From JAIVGV01 sp035295985 (lineage in GTDB: Bacteria; Acidobacteriota; Blastocatellia; Pyrinomonadales; Pyrinomonadaceae): a stretch of DNA of 33,383 nt. The stretch covers positions 1 to 33,383 of the forward strand of contig DATHBT010000228.1 in assembly GCA_035295985.1 (NCBI GenBank), in the 5' to 3' direction. Numbering within the stretch: the stretch's first letter is position 1; every line of letters starts with the position of its first letter. The position numbers and the translations under genes were made by a program. Positions 15,705-28,512 of the stretch are shown piece by piece. The notes beneath the pieces were generated by a model. It was not told the origin of the DNA, did not search any database, and saw only the letters and a program-made list of their open reading frames with translations.

Positions 15705-16130
15705 GCCTCTTCGCCTGAACGGGCGGTTGACATCTCGGCAAACGAAAGCGCGTTAGCGAGCCGCTTCTCTTTCAAGAGTTTTAACGTGAAGGGGGCGGCT
15801 ATTTCGTCCGCAAAATTCCGCAGCCGAAGGGCAACCGGAATGGCTGCTCAAGCGTCAAACTCTGACGCGCTTGACAAAGCGGACGCGGTGGGCTAAAGTC
15901 GCGTTTTGCTTGGGGCGAGAAAAAGTCGCCTGTCGGGCAACGAGAATGAGTCCGGAGCATCTAAATCCGGATTCGTTGAAAGAAAAGCGATCTTTGAAAA
16001 CTAGATAGAGCGTGTCCTTGAGAAGACCTTTGAGAGCAACGTGCCGGGCGATAAAGCCCGCACGCCAAAACTCGAGAAGAGTCATTATCGGATACTTTCA
16101 ACCAGTAACGATAATGTTCCAGAATCAAAA
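15705..16130 (+). other. rRNA leader with boxA and 16S processing stem
   Basis: No gene. The sequence GATCTTTGAAAA at 15989-16000 is a boxA-like antitermination signal. The surrounding segment 15987-16017 is complementary, with few mismatches, to 17797-17829 after 16S. Together they form the long stem cut by RNase III during maturation. The 15705-15850 portion holds only short G/C hairpins. Confidence 0.7.
15850..15899 (+). promoter_or_regulatory. rRNA operon promoter P2 with adjacent dyad
   Basis: TTGACA (15871-15876), a 17-base spacer and TAAAGT (15894-15899) form a second promoter with a GC-rich segment (CGCG) downstream of the -10, as in stringently controlled rRNA promoters. A dyad, GCGTCA-N5-TGACGC (15852-15868), ends three bases before the -35. 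Tandem rRNA promoters are common; the dyad may be an operator or a short RNA hairpin of P1 transcripts. Confidence 0.75.
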
Positions 16131-18077
<1,947 letters not shown>

Positions 18078-18103
18078 CTATCAAGGCTGAAATGTTTGGG
18101 TGA

Positions 18104-18180
<77 letters not shown>

Positions 18181-18196
18181 ACCTCCTTCAAGCTTT

Positions 18197-18273
<77 letters not shown>

Positions 18274-18597
18274 AATCTCGCCGCGACACTGGCTCTTGAA
18301 AATTTTTGAAGCGCGAGCAACCGAACGGACGGCGAACGCTTCTAAAACTGACGCGCACAAATCGGCTGACAGTTAGTCGCCCGAAGTTGAGCACTCAAAA
18401 CAGTTGTTTGCAAGCTGAAATTGAGTGTTGAATTTTGGGCGTCTTCGTGACGCTCAGGATACTCGAAAGAGGTCTTTGACAATCGAATAGTGAAGTCCAC
18501 TGACAAGTTCTAGCCAAGAACTTGTCGAAATCTAGGTAAGCTGTGCAAGTTCCATGGACTTTACTCGCAGGGCTTTTTGCCTGTGAGTAAATTTTGT
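18274..18597 (+). other. tRNA-23S spacer with boxA and 23S processing stem
   Basis: A 324-base non-coding spacer. 18469-18498 contains a second boxA-like GGTCTTTGACAA and is complementary to 21595-21623 beyond 23S. A local 10-bp hairpin (18502-18511 with 18517-18526) and another at 18560-18591 follow. The right arm of the latter can instead pair with 21525-21546 at the 23S 3' end. Confidence 0.65.
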
Positions 18598-21533
<2,936 letters not shown>

Positions 21534-21644
21534 AAAATTTACTCGCCGGCAAAACCAGCGAGTTGAGTTCGACGGAGCAAGCACGCTTACCGTAAGACTT
21601 CACTATTCGATTCTCAAAGCCCTTCTCCGAGGGTTGACAAGTTT

Positions 21645-21760
<116 letters not shown>

Positions 21761-21769
21761 TCTAAAACG

Positions 21770-21804
21770 AAAGCCCGCCCAAGTTTACGCTTGGGCGGGC
21801 TTTT
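21770..21804 (+). terminator. intrinsic terminator of the rRNA operon
   Basis: A 14-bp G/C-rich stem (21770-21783 with 21790-21803) around a 6-base loop, with a T-run at the end of the right arm. It directly follows 5S, ending the operon. Confidence 0.93.
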
Positions 21805-21899
21805 AAATTTTGTGGCGGGCTGAGAAAATGTCCCCCGACCGTCCGCTTCCGTCATCGAAACACTGCCGGGAGTCTGCCGCCTCGCGCGCTGGTCATGCG

Positions 21900-22796
21900 A
21901 TGAACTTTTCGCCGCTCAAAAAATCTTTCGTCCTCGGCTGCTGCCTGCTCTTCGGCTGCGGGATGGACGCGCGCACGCCCGCGCCAGCCGGAAACGTCAA
22001 CGCCGGCCGCACGGCGGCACAGCCCGAACAGCAGGGGCCGGTCGCCTCCAACACGCCCACCGCATCGACGCCCGACGGCCCGCGCAAGGCCGACGATCCC
22101 GTCCCCGTTTATACCTACGAGGTTAAGAACACTTACCCGCACGACCGCGCGGCCTTCACCCAGGGGTTGATATTCCGCGACGGGTATTTGTGGGAGAGCA
22201 CGGGGCAGTACGGCTCTTCGAGCCTGCGGCAGGTCGAGCTGAAGACGGGCCGGGTGTTGAGGAGCGTCCCCGTGGAGAGGGAGTTTTTCGCCGAGGGCAT
22301 GACGATCTTCGGCGGGAAGGTCTATCAGTTGACCTGGCAGGAGGGCCGGGCCTTCGTTTACGACGCGAAAGACTTCCGCCGCCTCGGCGAGTTCAAATAC
22401 GCGGGCGAGGGCTGGGGGCTGACGCACGACGGCGAGTCGCTCGTGATGAGCGACGGCACGAGCACGCTGCGCTTCCTCGACCCGGAGACCTTCGCCGTCC
22501 GGCGCACGGTGCGGGTCGCGGACGCGGGCCGGCCCGTCGAGCAGTTGAACGAACTCGAATACGTCCGCGGCGAAATCTTCGCCAACGTCTGGCAGGAGGA
22601 CAGGGTCGCGCGCATAGACCCGCGGACGGGGCGCGTCACGGGCTGGATCGATCTCCGAGGGCTGCTGCCCGCGGCCGACACGCGCGGCGACGAAGACGTG
22701 CTCAACGGCATCGCCTACGACGAGGCCGGCGACCGACTCTTCGTGACCGGCAAGCTCTGGCCGAAACTGTTCGAGATTCGCCTGATCAAAAAGTGA
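21900..22796 (+). CDS. glutaminyl-peptide cyclotransferase lipoprotein
   Basis: This 298-residue protein belongs to the plant/bacterial-type glutaminyl cyclase family, a five-bladed beta-propeller that turns N-terminal Gln into pyroglutamate with release of ammonia. The family's opening YEVKNTYPHDRAAFTQGLIF (about residues 78-97) is clear, followed by WESTGQYGSSSLRQVELKTG, NELEYVRGEIFANVWQ and LNGIAYDEAGDRLFVTGKLWP. The N-terminus (LKKSFVLGCCLLFGC) is a lipoprotein signal with Cys near residue 18, and a Pro/Ala-rich linker follows. ATG 21900 is chosen because it precedes the signal directly; longer readings begin inside the terminator region. Confidence 0.9.
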   Translation: MNFSPLKKSFVLGCCLLFGCGMDARTPAPAGNVNAGRTAAQPEQQGPVASNTPTASTPDGPRKADDPVPVYTYEVKNTYPHDRAAFTQGLIFRDGYLWESTGQYGSSSLRQVELKTGRVLRSVPVEREFFAEGMTIFGGKVYQLTWQEGRAFVYDAKDFRRLGEFKYAGEGWGLTHDGESLVMSDGTSTLRFLDPETFAVRRTVRVADAGRPVEQLNELEYVRGEIFANVWQEDRVARIDPRTGRVTGWIDLRGLLPAADTRGDEDVLNGIAYDEAGDRLFVTGKLWPKLFEIRLIKK

Positions 22797-22925
22797 CGGG
22801 GGCACGCCGCCGGCCGCGGCGTGAAGCGGGCGGCCCGGGCAGGCTACTCGCTGCGCACATGGCCGGTGTCGCCCTTTGGGCTGACGCCGTGGCGTTTGAG
22901 AGTGTCATTCGTCCGAAGTAGTACC

Positions 22926-25142
22926 GTGAAGTTCGAAACCTTCTTCCGGCTTTCGTCATACGCCATGCTCGCCGCGGCGCTCGTCGCCCTCTTCGTGTCT
23001 GGCGGCGTGGGCTTATTCGTCGCCGTCGCGGCGTCCGTCCTGCTCGCCGTGTCTTGGCGGGCCGAGGGGACGCGCTGGCAGTTGTCCGAGCGCGCGGGCC
23101 TCGTCGCGGTGATCGTCTCGCTCCCGCTCTTCTACCTCGACTGGAAACTTCAGACCGCCCTGGGCTGGGCCACTGATCCGGCGCGCGCCGGCGTGAACTC
23201 GCTCGCCCACTTCATACTCTTCCTCTCGGCCGTCAAGCTCTGGCAGAAGAAGGCCGACCGCGACTGGCTGTTCCTCTACCTGATCTCGTTCTTCGAGGTG
23301 CTGCTCTCGGCCGGCCTCTCCTTAAGCCCGCGCTTCGTCGCCACGCTCGCGCTCTACGCGTTCTGCGCGGTGGCGGCCGTCGTCGCGTTCGAAATCCGCA
23401 GGGCGCGTCGGCGCGTGCGCGAGTGCGATACGCGCCTCGTGTTCACGCCGCGCGCGCGCCTGCTGCGCAGGCTCAAGGTCGCGCGAACTGAGCCTCGCCC
23501 GTGGGGCGAGGCGAGGCGTCTGGCTTTCGCGGCCATGTGCCTGCTCCTGCTGGTCTTCGCGCTGGCCGTGCCGCTCTTCTACATCACGCCGCGGCTCGGG
23601 CGCGGGGCGGCGGCGCAGGCCGAGGGCGGGTTGACCGGACTAGTCGGCTTCTCCGACGAGGTCAGCCTCGGCGAGTACGGCCGCCTGCAGCAGACCTCGC
23701 AGGTCGTGATGCGCGTGCGCGTCGAAGACCCTTACGCGGCGCGCAACCAGTACCTGCGCTGGCGCGGCGTCGGCCTCGACCGCTTCGACGGGCGGACGTG
23801 GCGCAAGTCTTCGCGCGAACTCACCCGGGCGCGCAGGCGCGGCGACGGCAACGTCTTCCTGCTCGGCACGACGGAGGACGCCGAGCGGCTGACGACGCAG
23901 ACCTTCTTCGTCGAACCCGTGGACACGCCGGTCGTGTTCGCCGCGGCGCGCGCAGTCGGCATCTCAGGCGCGCTGCCCTACGTAGCGCGCGACAGCGAAG
24001 ACGGCCTGATCACGCGTGACCACACGCGCGAGCGCATCACCTACCGGGCCTTCTCCGACACCTCGGAACCCCCGCTCGAAGACCTGCGCCGCGACAACGG
24101 CCCGTACAGTCAGGAAGAGAAAGATCGCTACCTGCAAAGGCCCGGCGATCTCGACCCGCGCATCCCCGAACTCGCGCGCGGCCTCATCGTCGGCACAGGG
24201 GCCGACAACCGCTACGACGCGGCGCGCGTCTTCGAGGAATATTTCCGCCAGAACTTCAAGTACTCCCTCGAAGTGCGCGGCGAGGGCGAAGACCCGCTCG
24301 CGGATTTCATGTTCCGCGTGCGCGCCGGCCACTGCGAGTATTACGCGACGGCGATGGCGGTGATGCTCCGTTCGCAGAACATCGCGGCGCGCGTCGTCAA
24401 CGGCTTCCAGATGGGCGAGTATAACGACGCGGCCGACGTCTTCACCGTCCGCCAGTCGGACGCGCACTCATGGGTCGAGGTCTATTTCCCGGAGACGGGC
24501 GCGTGGATCGCGTTCGATCCCACGCCCGTAGCGGGCCGCCCCTACGGCGCTAACGGGCGGGGGCCGCAAGGGTTTCTGGGGAAGTACGCCGAGGCGCTGG
24601 AGATGTTTTGGATACAGTACGTGGTGGACTATGATAGGCAGGAGCAGCAGCAACTCGCCACGCGCTTCCGCGACCGCACAGGCGACCTCCAGCGCGGGGG
24701 CTTCCGACTCATCGAGGGCGTGATCGCGACCGCCTCGGGCTGGTGGCGCGGCGCGCCGACAATCGGCGGCGCGGTCGTGCGTCCGCCGCTGGTAAATGCC
24801 GCGCCCTACGCGCTGCTCGCCGGATCATTCGGACTCGCGCTCGTACTCTTCGCCCGACGCCGCGGCTTCCGCTTCCGCGCGGTGATAAAGAGCTTACGCG
24901 GCGCGGGCAGGCGGCGTCAGTCGCCGGTCGCTTTCTACGAGCGCATGACGCGCGCCCTGGCCTCGCAAGGGCTTCGGCGCGCGCCCGACCAGACGCCGCT
25001 CGAATTCGCCAGCACGCTCGACGCGCCCGAAGCCCTGCTCATCACGCGGGCCTACAACCGCGTCCGCTACGGCGCGCGCCAACTCTCGCCGGCCGAAACC
25101 GTGCGCGTCGAGGAATGGCTACAGAAGATTGAAAAGCCGTGA
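22926..25142 (+). CDS. membrane transglutaminase-like protein (DUF3488/TgpA, DUF4129)
   Basis: This 738-residue protein has an N-terminal set of about six membrane helices (residues 1-160 and one near 200-220), a periplasmic transglutaminase core, a late helix near 625-645 and a C-terminal DUF4129-type segment (SPVAFYERMTRALASQGL). The catalytic triad is readable: C470 in GHCEYYATAMAVML, H514 in DAHSWVEV, D531 in AFDPTPVAGRP. This is the TgpA architecture, an essential membrane protein in Pseudomonas whose reaction is uncertain. GTG 22926 is the start with the best N-terminal helix; GTG 22821 would add 35 residues. It lies next to the glutaminyl cyclase. Repeat E follows at the stop codon. 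Confidence 0.88.
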   Translation: MKFETFFRLSSYAMLAAALVALFVSGGVGLFVAVAASVLLAVSWRAEGTRWQLSERAGLVAVIVSLPLFYLDWKLQTALGWATDPARAGVNSLAHFILFLSAVKLWQKKADRDWLFLYLISFFEVLLSAGLSLSPRFVATLALYAFCAVAAVVAFEIRRARRRVRECDTRLVFTPRARLLRRLKVARTEPRPWGEARRLAFAAMCLLLLVFALAVPLFYITPRLGRGAAAQAEGGLTGLVGFSDEVSLGEYGRLQQTSQVVMRVRVEDPYAARNQYLRWRGVGLDRFDGRTWRKSSRELTRARRRGDGNVFLLGTTEDAERLTTQTFFVEPVDTPVVFAAARAVGISGALPYVARDSEDGLITRDHTRERITYRAFSDTSEPPLEDLRRDNGPYSQEEKDRYLQRPGDLDPRIPELARGLIVGTGADNRYDAARVFEEYFRQNFKYSLEVRGEGEDPLADFMFRVRAGHCEYYATAMAVMLRSQNIAARVVNGFQMGEYNDAADVFTVRQSDAHSWVEVYFPETGAWIAFDPTPVAGRPYGANGRGPQGFLGKYAEALEMFWIQYVVDYDRQEQQQLATRFRDRTGDLQRGGFRLIEGVIATASGWWRGAPTIGGAVVRPPLVNAAPYALLAGSFGLALVLFARRRGFRFRAVIKSLRGAGRRRQSPVAFYERMTRALASQGLRRAPDQTPLEFASTLDAPEALLITRAYNRVRYGARQLSPAETVRVEEWLQKIEKP

Positions 25143-25270
25143 AGAAGCTGTTAGCAGTTAGCGATTAGCTGTTAGCAAAACCAAAACTCGAACCAAAAAC
25201 AGGAGCCGAAGCGGGGGCTGACAACTAATCTCTTCCGGCTAACAGCTAACAGCTAATCGCTAACAGCTTC
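25143..25270. repeat. heptad palindrome E (TGTTAGC family)
   Basis: The left arm is AGAAGC followed by TGTTAGC, AGTTAGC, GATTAGC, TGTTAGC. The right arm is the reverse complement of GAAGC followed by TGTTAGC, GATTAGC, TGTTAGC, TGTTAGC. The loop edges are GTTAGCAAAACCAA and TCTTCCGGCTAA. It begins at the transglutaminase stop codon. It has the same orientation as the copy at 8468 and is inverted relative to 1682. Confidence 0.88.
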
Positions 25271-25271
25271 T

Positions 25272-25297
25272 ATTCACGATTCACTATTTACGAACTC
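25272..25297. repeat. single heptad arm F (CGTGAAT words)
   Basis: Three 7-base steps, ATTCACG, ATTCACT, ATTTACG, lie between repeat E and the rimO ATG without an opposing arm nearby. The reverse complement words recur at 31541-31565. Confidence 0.6.
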
Positions 25298-25300
25298 GTT

Positions 25301-26650
25301 ATGAAGAAAGTCGGATTCATCAGTTTAGGTTGCCCGAAGAACCTCGTTGACAGCGAGGTGATGATGGGCCAGTTGAAGCAGGCGGGCTACGAGCTGACGG
25401 CGGACGAGGCGGAGGCCGAGACGCTGGTGGTCAACACGTGCGGCTTCATCGAGTCGGCGAAGCGGGAGTCGATTGACGCGATCCTGGAAGCCGCGCGGAT
25501 GAAGGCGGAAGGGAAGTGCCGGCGCTTGGTCGTCGCCGGCTGCCTCGTCGAGCGTTACCGCGACGAGCTGCGGGCCGAAATCCCGGAGGTTGACGCCTTC
25601 ATCGGCACGAGCCAGGTCACAGAGATCACGAAGGCCGCCGACCCGCGCGCCAGCTCACGCTCCCTCCCCGTCGTGCAGCTCGGCAACCAGTCGGCCACGT
25701 ATCTTTACGACGAATCGACGCCGCGCGTGCTCGCCACTCCCACGCACTTCGCCTACGTCAAGATCGCCGAGGGTTGCGACCGCCCGTGCGCCTTCTGCTT
25801 CATCCCGCAGATGCGCGGCCACTTCCGCAGCCGGCGCTTCGGCTCGGTCGTCGCGGAGGCCCGCGCGCTCGCCGAGCAAGGCGTCAAGGAGTTGATCCTC
25901 GTCGCGCAGGACTCGTCGCGCTACGGCGAAGACCTGGGGCAGCCTGACGGACTCGCACACCTGCTGCGCGAACTCTCGCGGCTCGACGGGATAGAGTGGG
26001 TGCGCGTGATGTACACGTACCCGACGCACGTCAGCGACCTCTTCCTCGAAGTGATGGCCGAAGAGCCGAAGGCCGTGAAATACCTCGACCTGCCCTTGCA
26101 GCACGCCTCGCAGAACGTCTTGAAACTCATGCGCCGCGGCGGCAACCGCGCGAGCCTCGAACGCCTGATCGAGCGGGTGCGCCGGCGCGTGCCCGGTATC
26201 GCCGTCCGCACGACCTTCATCACCGGCTTCCCCGGCGAGACGGACGAGGATTTTGACGAACTGATGAAGTTCGTCCGCAACGTCGAGTTCGACCGCGTCG
26301 GCGTCTTCACCTACTCGGACGAGGAAGGCACGCCCGCCTACGCGCTGCCCAATAAAGTCGATCCGAAGACCGCGGCGCGGCGGCGCGACGCGCTGATGCG
26401 CGAGCAGAAGAAGATTTCCCGAAAACTCAACCGCGCCCGCGCCGGCCAAACTGTCAGGGTGCTCTTCGAGGGGCCGTCGGCCGAGACCGACCTGCTCTGG
26501 CAGGGCCGCACCGAGGGCCAGGCCCCGGACATCGACGGCTGCGTCCTCGTCAACGACGCGCCCGAAGGCTTCGAGCCGCGGCCCGGCCGCTTGGTCAACG
26601 TCAGAATCACAGAGGCGCACGACTACGATCTGGTCGGGGGGATTGTGTGA
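25301..26650 (+). CDS. rimO: ribosomal protein S12 methylthiotransferase
   Basis: This 449-residue radical-SAM enzyme adds a methylthio group to the conserved Asp of ribosomal protein S12. It has three parts: an N-terminal UPF0004 domain with cluster ligands C11, C47 and C81; the radical-SAM domain with C159, C163 and C166 (CDRPCAFC); and a C-terminal TRAM domain from about 382. SLGCPKNLVDSE and CGFIESAKRESIDAI are RimO-specific rather than MiaB-like. ATG 25301 is the only sensible start, but no Shine-Dalgarno is present; the 7-base repeat F ends 3 bases before it. Repeat G fills the gap to pgpA. Confidence 0.97.
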   Translation: MKKVGFISLGCPKNLVDSEVMMGQLKQAGYELTADEAEAETLVVNTCGFIESAKRESIDAILEAARMKAEGKCRRLVVAGCLVERYRDELRAEIPEVDAFIGTSQVTEITKAADPRASSRSLPVVQLGNQSATYLYDESTPRVLATPTHFAYVKIAEGCDRPCAFCFIPQMRGHFRSRRFGSVVAEARALAEQGVKELILVAQDSSRYGEDLGQPDGLAHLLRELSRLDGIEWVRVMYTYPTHVSDLFLEVMAEEPKAVKYLDLPLQHASQNVLKLMRRGGNRASLERLIERVRRRVPGIAVRTTFITGFPGETDEDFDELMKFVRNVEFDRVGVFTYSDEEGTPAYALPNKVDPKTAARRRDALMREQKKISRKLNRARAGQTVRVLFEGPSAETDLLWQGRTEGQAPDIDGCVLVNDAPEGFEPRPGRLVNVRITEAHDYDLVGGIV

Positions 26651-26775
26651 AAGGCTGTCCTTTGTCCGTGGTCAGTTGTCCGTTGTCTGTACTTCATCAC
26701 CTAGGCGTCTAAAGACGAAGGCTCAGGCCCGCGAACGGAACAACTGCCAACGGACAACGGACGACGGACAGCTTT
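26651..26775. repeat. heptad palindrome G (GTCCGTT words)
   Basis: The left arm steps GTCCTTT, GTCCGTG, GTCAGTT, GTCCGTT, GTCTGT. The right arm, on the minus strand, steps GTCCGTC, GTCCGTT, GTCCGTT, GGCAGTT. Outer ends are AGGCTGTCC and GGACAGCTTT. It occupies the whole interval from the rimO stop to the pgpA ATG. Confidence 0.82.
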
Positions 26776-27405
26776 ATGAAGGTCGTCAAAGAGTCGAGCG
26801 ACGAGCTGAACCCGTCCGTTGTGACGACAGCGTTCATCGAGCGCCTGCCGCGCGGCAGGCGCTCGGCGGGCGACTACGTCGCGCTCGGCGTGGCGACTTG
26901 CGGCGTCGGCTTCCTGCCCGTCGCGCCGGGGACGTGGGGCTCGCTCGTCGGCGTCGGCCTCTTCCTCGCGGCGAACGCGGCGGGCGTCGCGGTGTACAAT
27001 CTGGGCGCGGCGCGCGGCTGGGAGCCGCTGCCGATCACGGCCCTCGTGACGACCGCCGTCCTCGTGTTGCTGATCGGGCTGACGATCACGGGCATCTGGG
27101 CGGCGTCGCGCACGGAACTCGTGACGGGGCGGAAAGACCCCGGCGTCGTCGTGATCGACGAGGTGGTCGGGCAGTTGATTACCTTCGCCTTCGTGACGCC
27201 CTTCGTCGGGCCGTTCACGATAGTCGCCGGGTTCGTGCTGTTCCGGCTGTTCGACATCTGGAAGCCTTACCCGATCCGCAGGCTCGAAGCCTTGGAGTCC
27301 GGCCTCGGCATCATGGCGGACGACGTGCTGGCCGGCTTCTACGCGGCGACGCTGCTTTCGCTCGTAACTTCGCTCCACCTGATTGCGATCCAGCTAATAT
27401 TCTGA
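26776..27405 (+). CDS. pgpA: phosphatidylglycerophosphatase A
   Basis: This 209-residue membrane enzyme dephosphorylates phosphatidylglycerophosphate to phosphatidylglycerol. The family's sequence blocks are intact: GFLPVAPGTWGSLVGV (about residues 50-65), DPGVVVIDEVVGQLIT, FRLFDIWKPYPIRRLE and a final MADDVLAGFYAA. Three to four membrane helices are visible. The first 35 residues are a hydrophilic extension not found in short PgpA proteins. ATG 26776 touches repeat G and has no clear ribosome site; an internal start further in is possible. It is followed after 14 bases by a short frame. Confidence 0.93.
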   Translation: MKVVKESSDELNPSVVTTAFIERLPRGRRSAGDYVALGVATCGVGFLPVAPGTWGSLVGVGLFLAANAAGVAVYNLGAARGWEPLPITALVTTAVLVLLIGLTITGIWAASRTELVTGRKDPGVVVIDEVVGQLITFAFVTPFVGPFTIVAGFVLFRLFDIWKPYPIRRLEALESGLGIMADDVLAGFYAATLLSLVTSLHLIAIQLIF

Positions 27406-27419
27406 AGGGGGACAGGAAA

Positions 27420-27668
27420 GTGGAAGACACCAAGAGCACGGGCGGGCGACCCGATGACGCGCCCGCCGGCCGCACCCGCGACGAGCAGGCGACGAGCGAC
27501 AAGACGCTCGCCGACCTAGAACGGTCTCAGACGGACTCCGCGACGGGCAAGGGCGGCGCGTCGGAGACGAGTAGTCCCGTGGAAGGCTCAAGCCCCGCGC
27601 CCGACGGAGCCGCGGGCGCGTCGCACGGCGGGCGCGCGGACGGCAGCGACACTGGTGGGCCTATGTGA
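27420..27668 (+). CDS. short disordered acidic/Ser-rich protein, hypothetical
   Basis: An 82-residue frame begins at GTG 27420 with GAAGGGGG at 27404-27411. The product is hydrophilic, rich in Gly, Ala, Ser, Asp and Thr, with no helix-forming core or known domain. It lies 14 bases after pgpA and its stop overlaps an alternative start of the next gene. Composition alone cannot separate a real disordered protein from chance, but the spacing and ribosome site favour a gene. Confidence 0.45.
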   Translation: MEDTKSTGGRPDDAPAGRTRDEQATSDKTLADLERSQTDSATGKGGASETSSPVEGSSPAPDGAAGASHGGRADGSDTGGPM

Positions 27669-27724
27669 GCGGCGCGCGGGTTCGAGTCGCCCACGCGAAT
27701 TTTTCAGACGGAGAAGTGGGCCGT

Positions 27725-28360
27725 ATGAGAAGGCCGTGGTTGAACTTTGCGGGCCGGAGTAGTGCCCCGGCCGTGATGTTTGCGTTGCTGGCGTCCGCGT
27801 CGCCGCTCTGCGCGACGGCTGCGCCGCAGTCGGGCCGGCGGGTGCGCGAGCCGAGGACGGCCGAGCCGGCGCAGCCCGCGCCCGTCATCACGCCGAAGAT
27901 CGCGACGGAGCCGGCCAACCGGCGCAACCTACCGGACATACCCATCGCGGTCGCCGGCCACGTCGGCTCGAAGGTCGCGCGCGCACGCGCCGGGGCGATC
28001 TACAACAACTTCGCCGCCCGCCTCGGCGAGTTCATGAAGGTGACATCGCTTGGGCTGGCGAAGCGCGACGAGGCCGTCAGACGGGCGCGCGGCGCGGGCT
28101 GGCAGTACGTCGTCTTCCTCGAAATGGAGTTCGAGCCGCTCAGGGACGGCCGGATCGTCTTCAGTTCGCCCGACATCGTCGTCAACTACACCGTCATCGA
28201 CGCCGTGACCGGCAACTCGAAGAAGAAGGGCAAAATCTACTACCGGCCGAACGGCGGCCCGGCCGGCGAGCCGATCAAGATCACGCCCGAGGCAGCCGGC
28301 GAGGAGGCCGCGGAACTCGTGCTCGACTGGTTCTCGCTCCCCAGCAACGTGGAGAAGTAG
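27725..28360 (+). CDS. exported protein of unknown function
   Basis: This 211-residue protein has a signal peptide at residues 1-33 (MRRPWLNF, hydrophobic core, LCATAAPQ), a Pro/Ala/Arg linker, and a compact domain from about 70. The domain has alternating strands and helices (GWQYVVFLEMEFEPL, IVFSSPDIVVNYTVIDAVTG), reminiscent of LpoB/TolB-N-like periplasmic folds, but I do not assign a family. GGAGAAG at 27711-27717 supports ATG 27725; GTG 27665 would put 20 residues ahead of the signal peptide. Confidence 0.65.
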   Translation: MRRPWLNFAGRSSAPAVMFALLASASPLCATAAPQSGRRVREPRTAEPAQPAPVITPKIATEPANRRNLPDIPIAVAGHVGSKVARARAGAIYNNFAARLGEFMKVTSLGLAKRDEAVRRARGAGWQYVVFLEMEFEPLRDGRIVFSSPDIVVNYTVIDAVTGNSKKKGKIYYRPNGGPAGEPIKITPEAAGEEAAELVLDWFSLPSNVEK

Positions 28361-28490
28361 GGCCGGTTGCGGATCGAGAGGGACGCGGAGACGCGGTGAA
28401 GTCGTATTGCTGGTCTCGCCGCGTCGCCCCCTCGCCACGCCCCCGCGTCGTTCCTTACAATCCGCAATCCGAATTCCGCAATCCGCATTC
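28361..28490. repeat. nested palindrome H (AATCCGC words, inner octad)
   Basis: The spacer before serA carries an outer pair: GGTTGCGGAT near 28363, opposed by 28459-28490, which steps AATCCGC, AATCCGA, ATTCCGC, AATCCGC. Inside it lies a second pair in 8-base steps (GGACGCGG, AGACGCGG, opposed by CGCCGCGTCGCC). It starts directly after the upstream stop codon. Confidence 0.6.
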
Positions 28491-28496
28491 TTCCCC

Positions 28497-28502
28497 TATA
28501 AT
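28497..28502 (+). promoter_or_regulatory. -10 box giving a nearly leaderless serA transcript
   Basis: A perfect TATAAT ends 10 bases before the serA ATG, so transcription would begin only about 4 bases upstream of it. The expected -35 position holds TTCCGC, a weak match. No Shine-Dalgarno precedes the ATG. Confidence 0.4.
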
Positions 28503-28512
28503 CCTCCGCCTC

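Noticed and set aside
21852..22805. 317-residue minus-strand frame opposite glutaminyl cyclase
   Set aside because: Shadow of a well-supported gene, with no recognisable domain or ribosome site.
26643..27419. Frame through repeat G and pgpA joined to the 82-residue frame
   Set aside because: The pgpA frame is certain; the Arg-rich upstream part is a shadow. Only the tail from GTG 27420 was kept.
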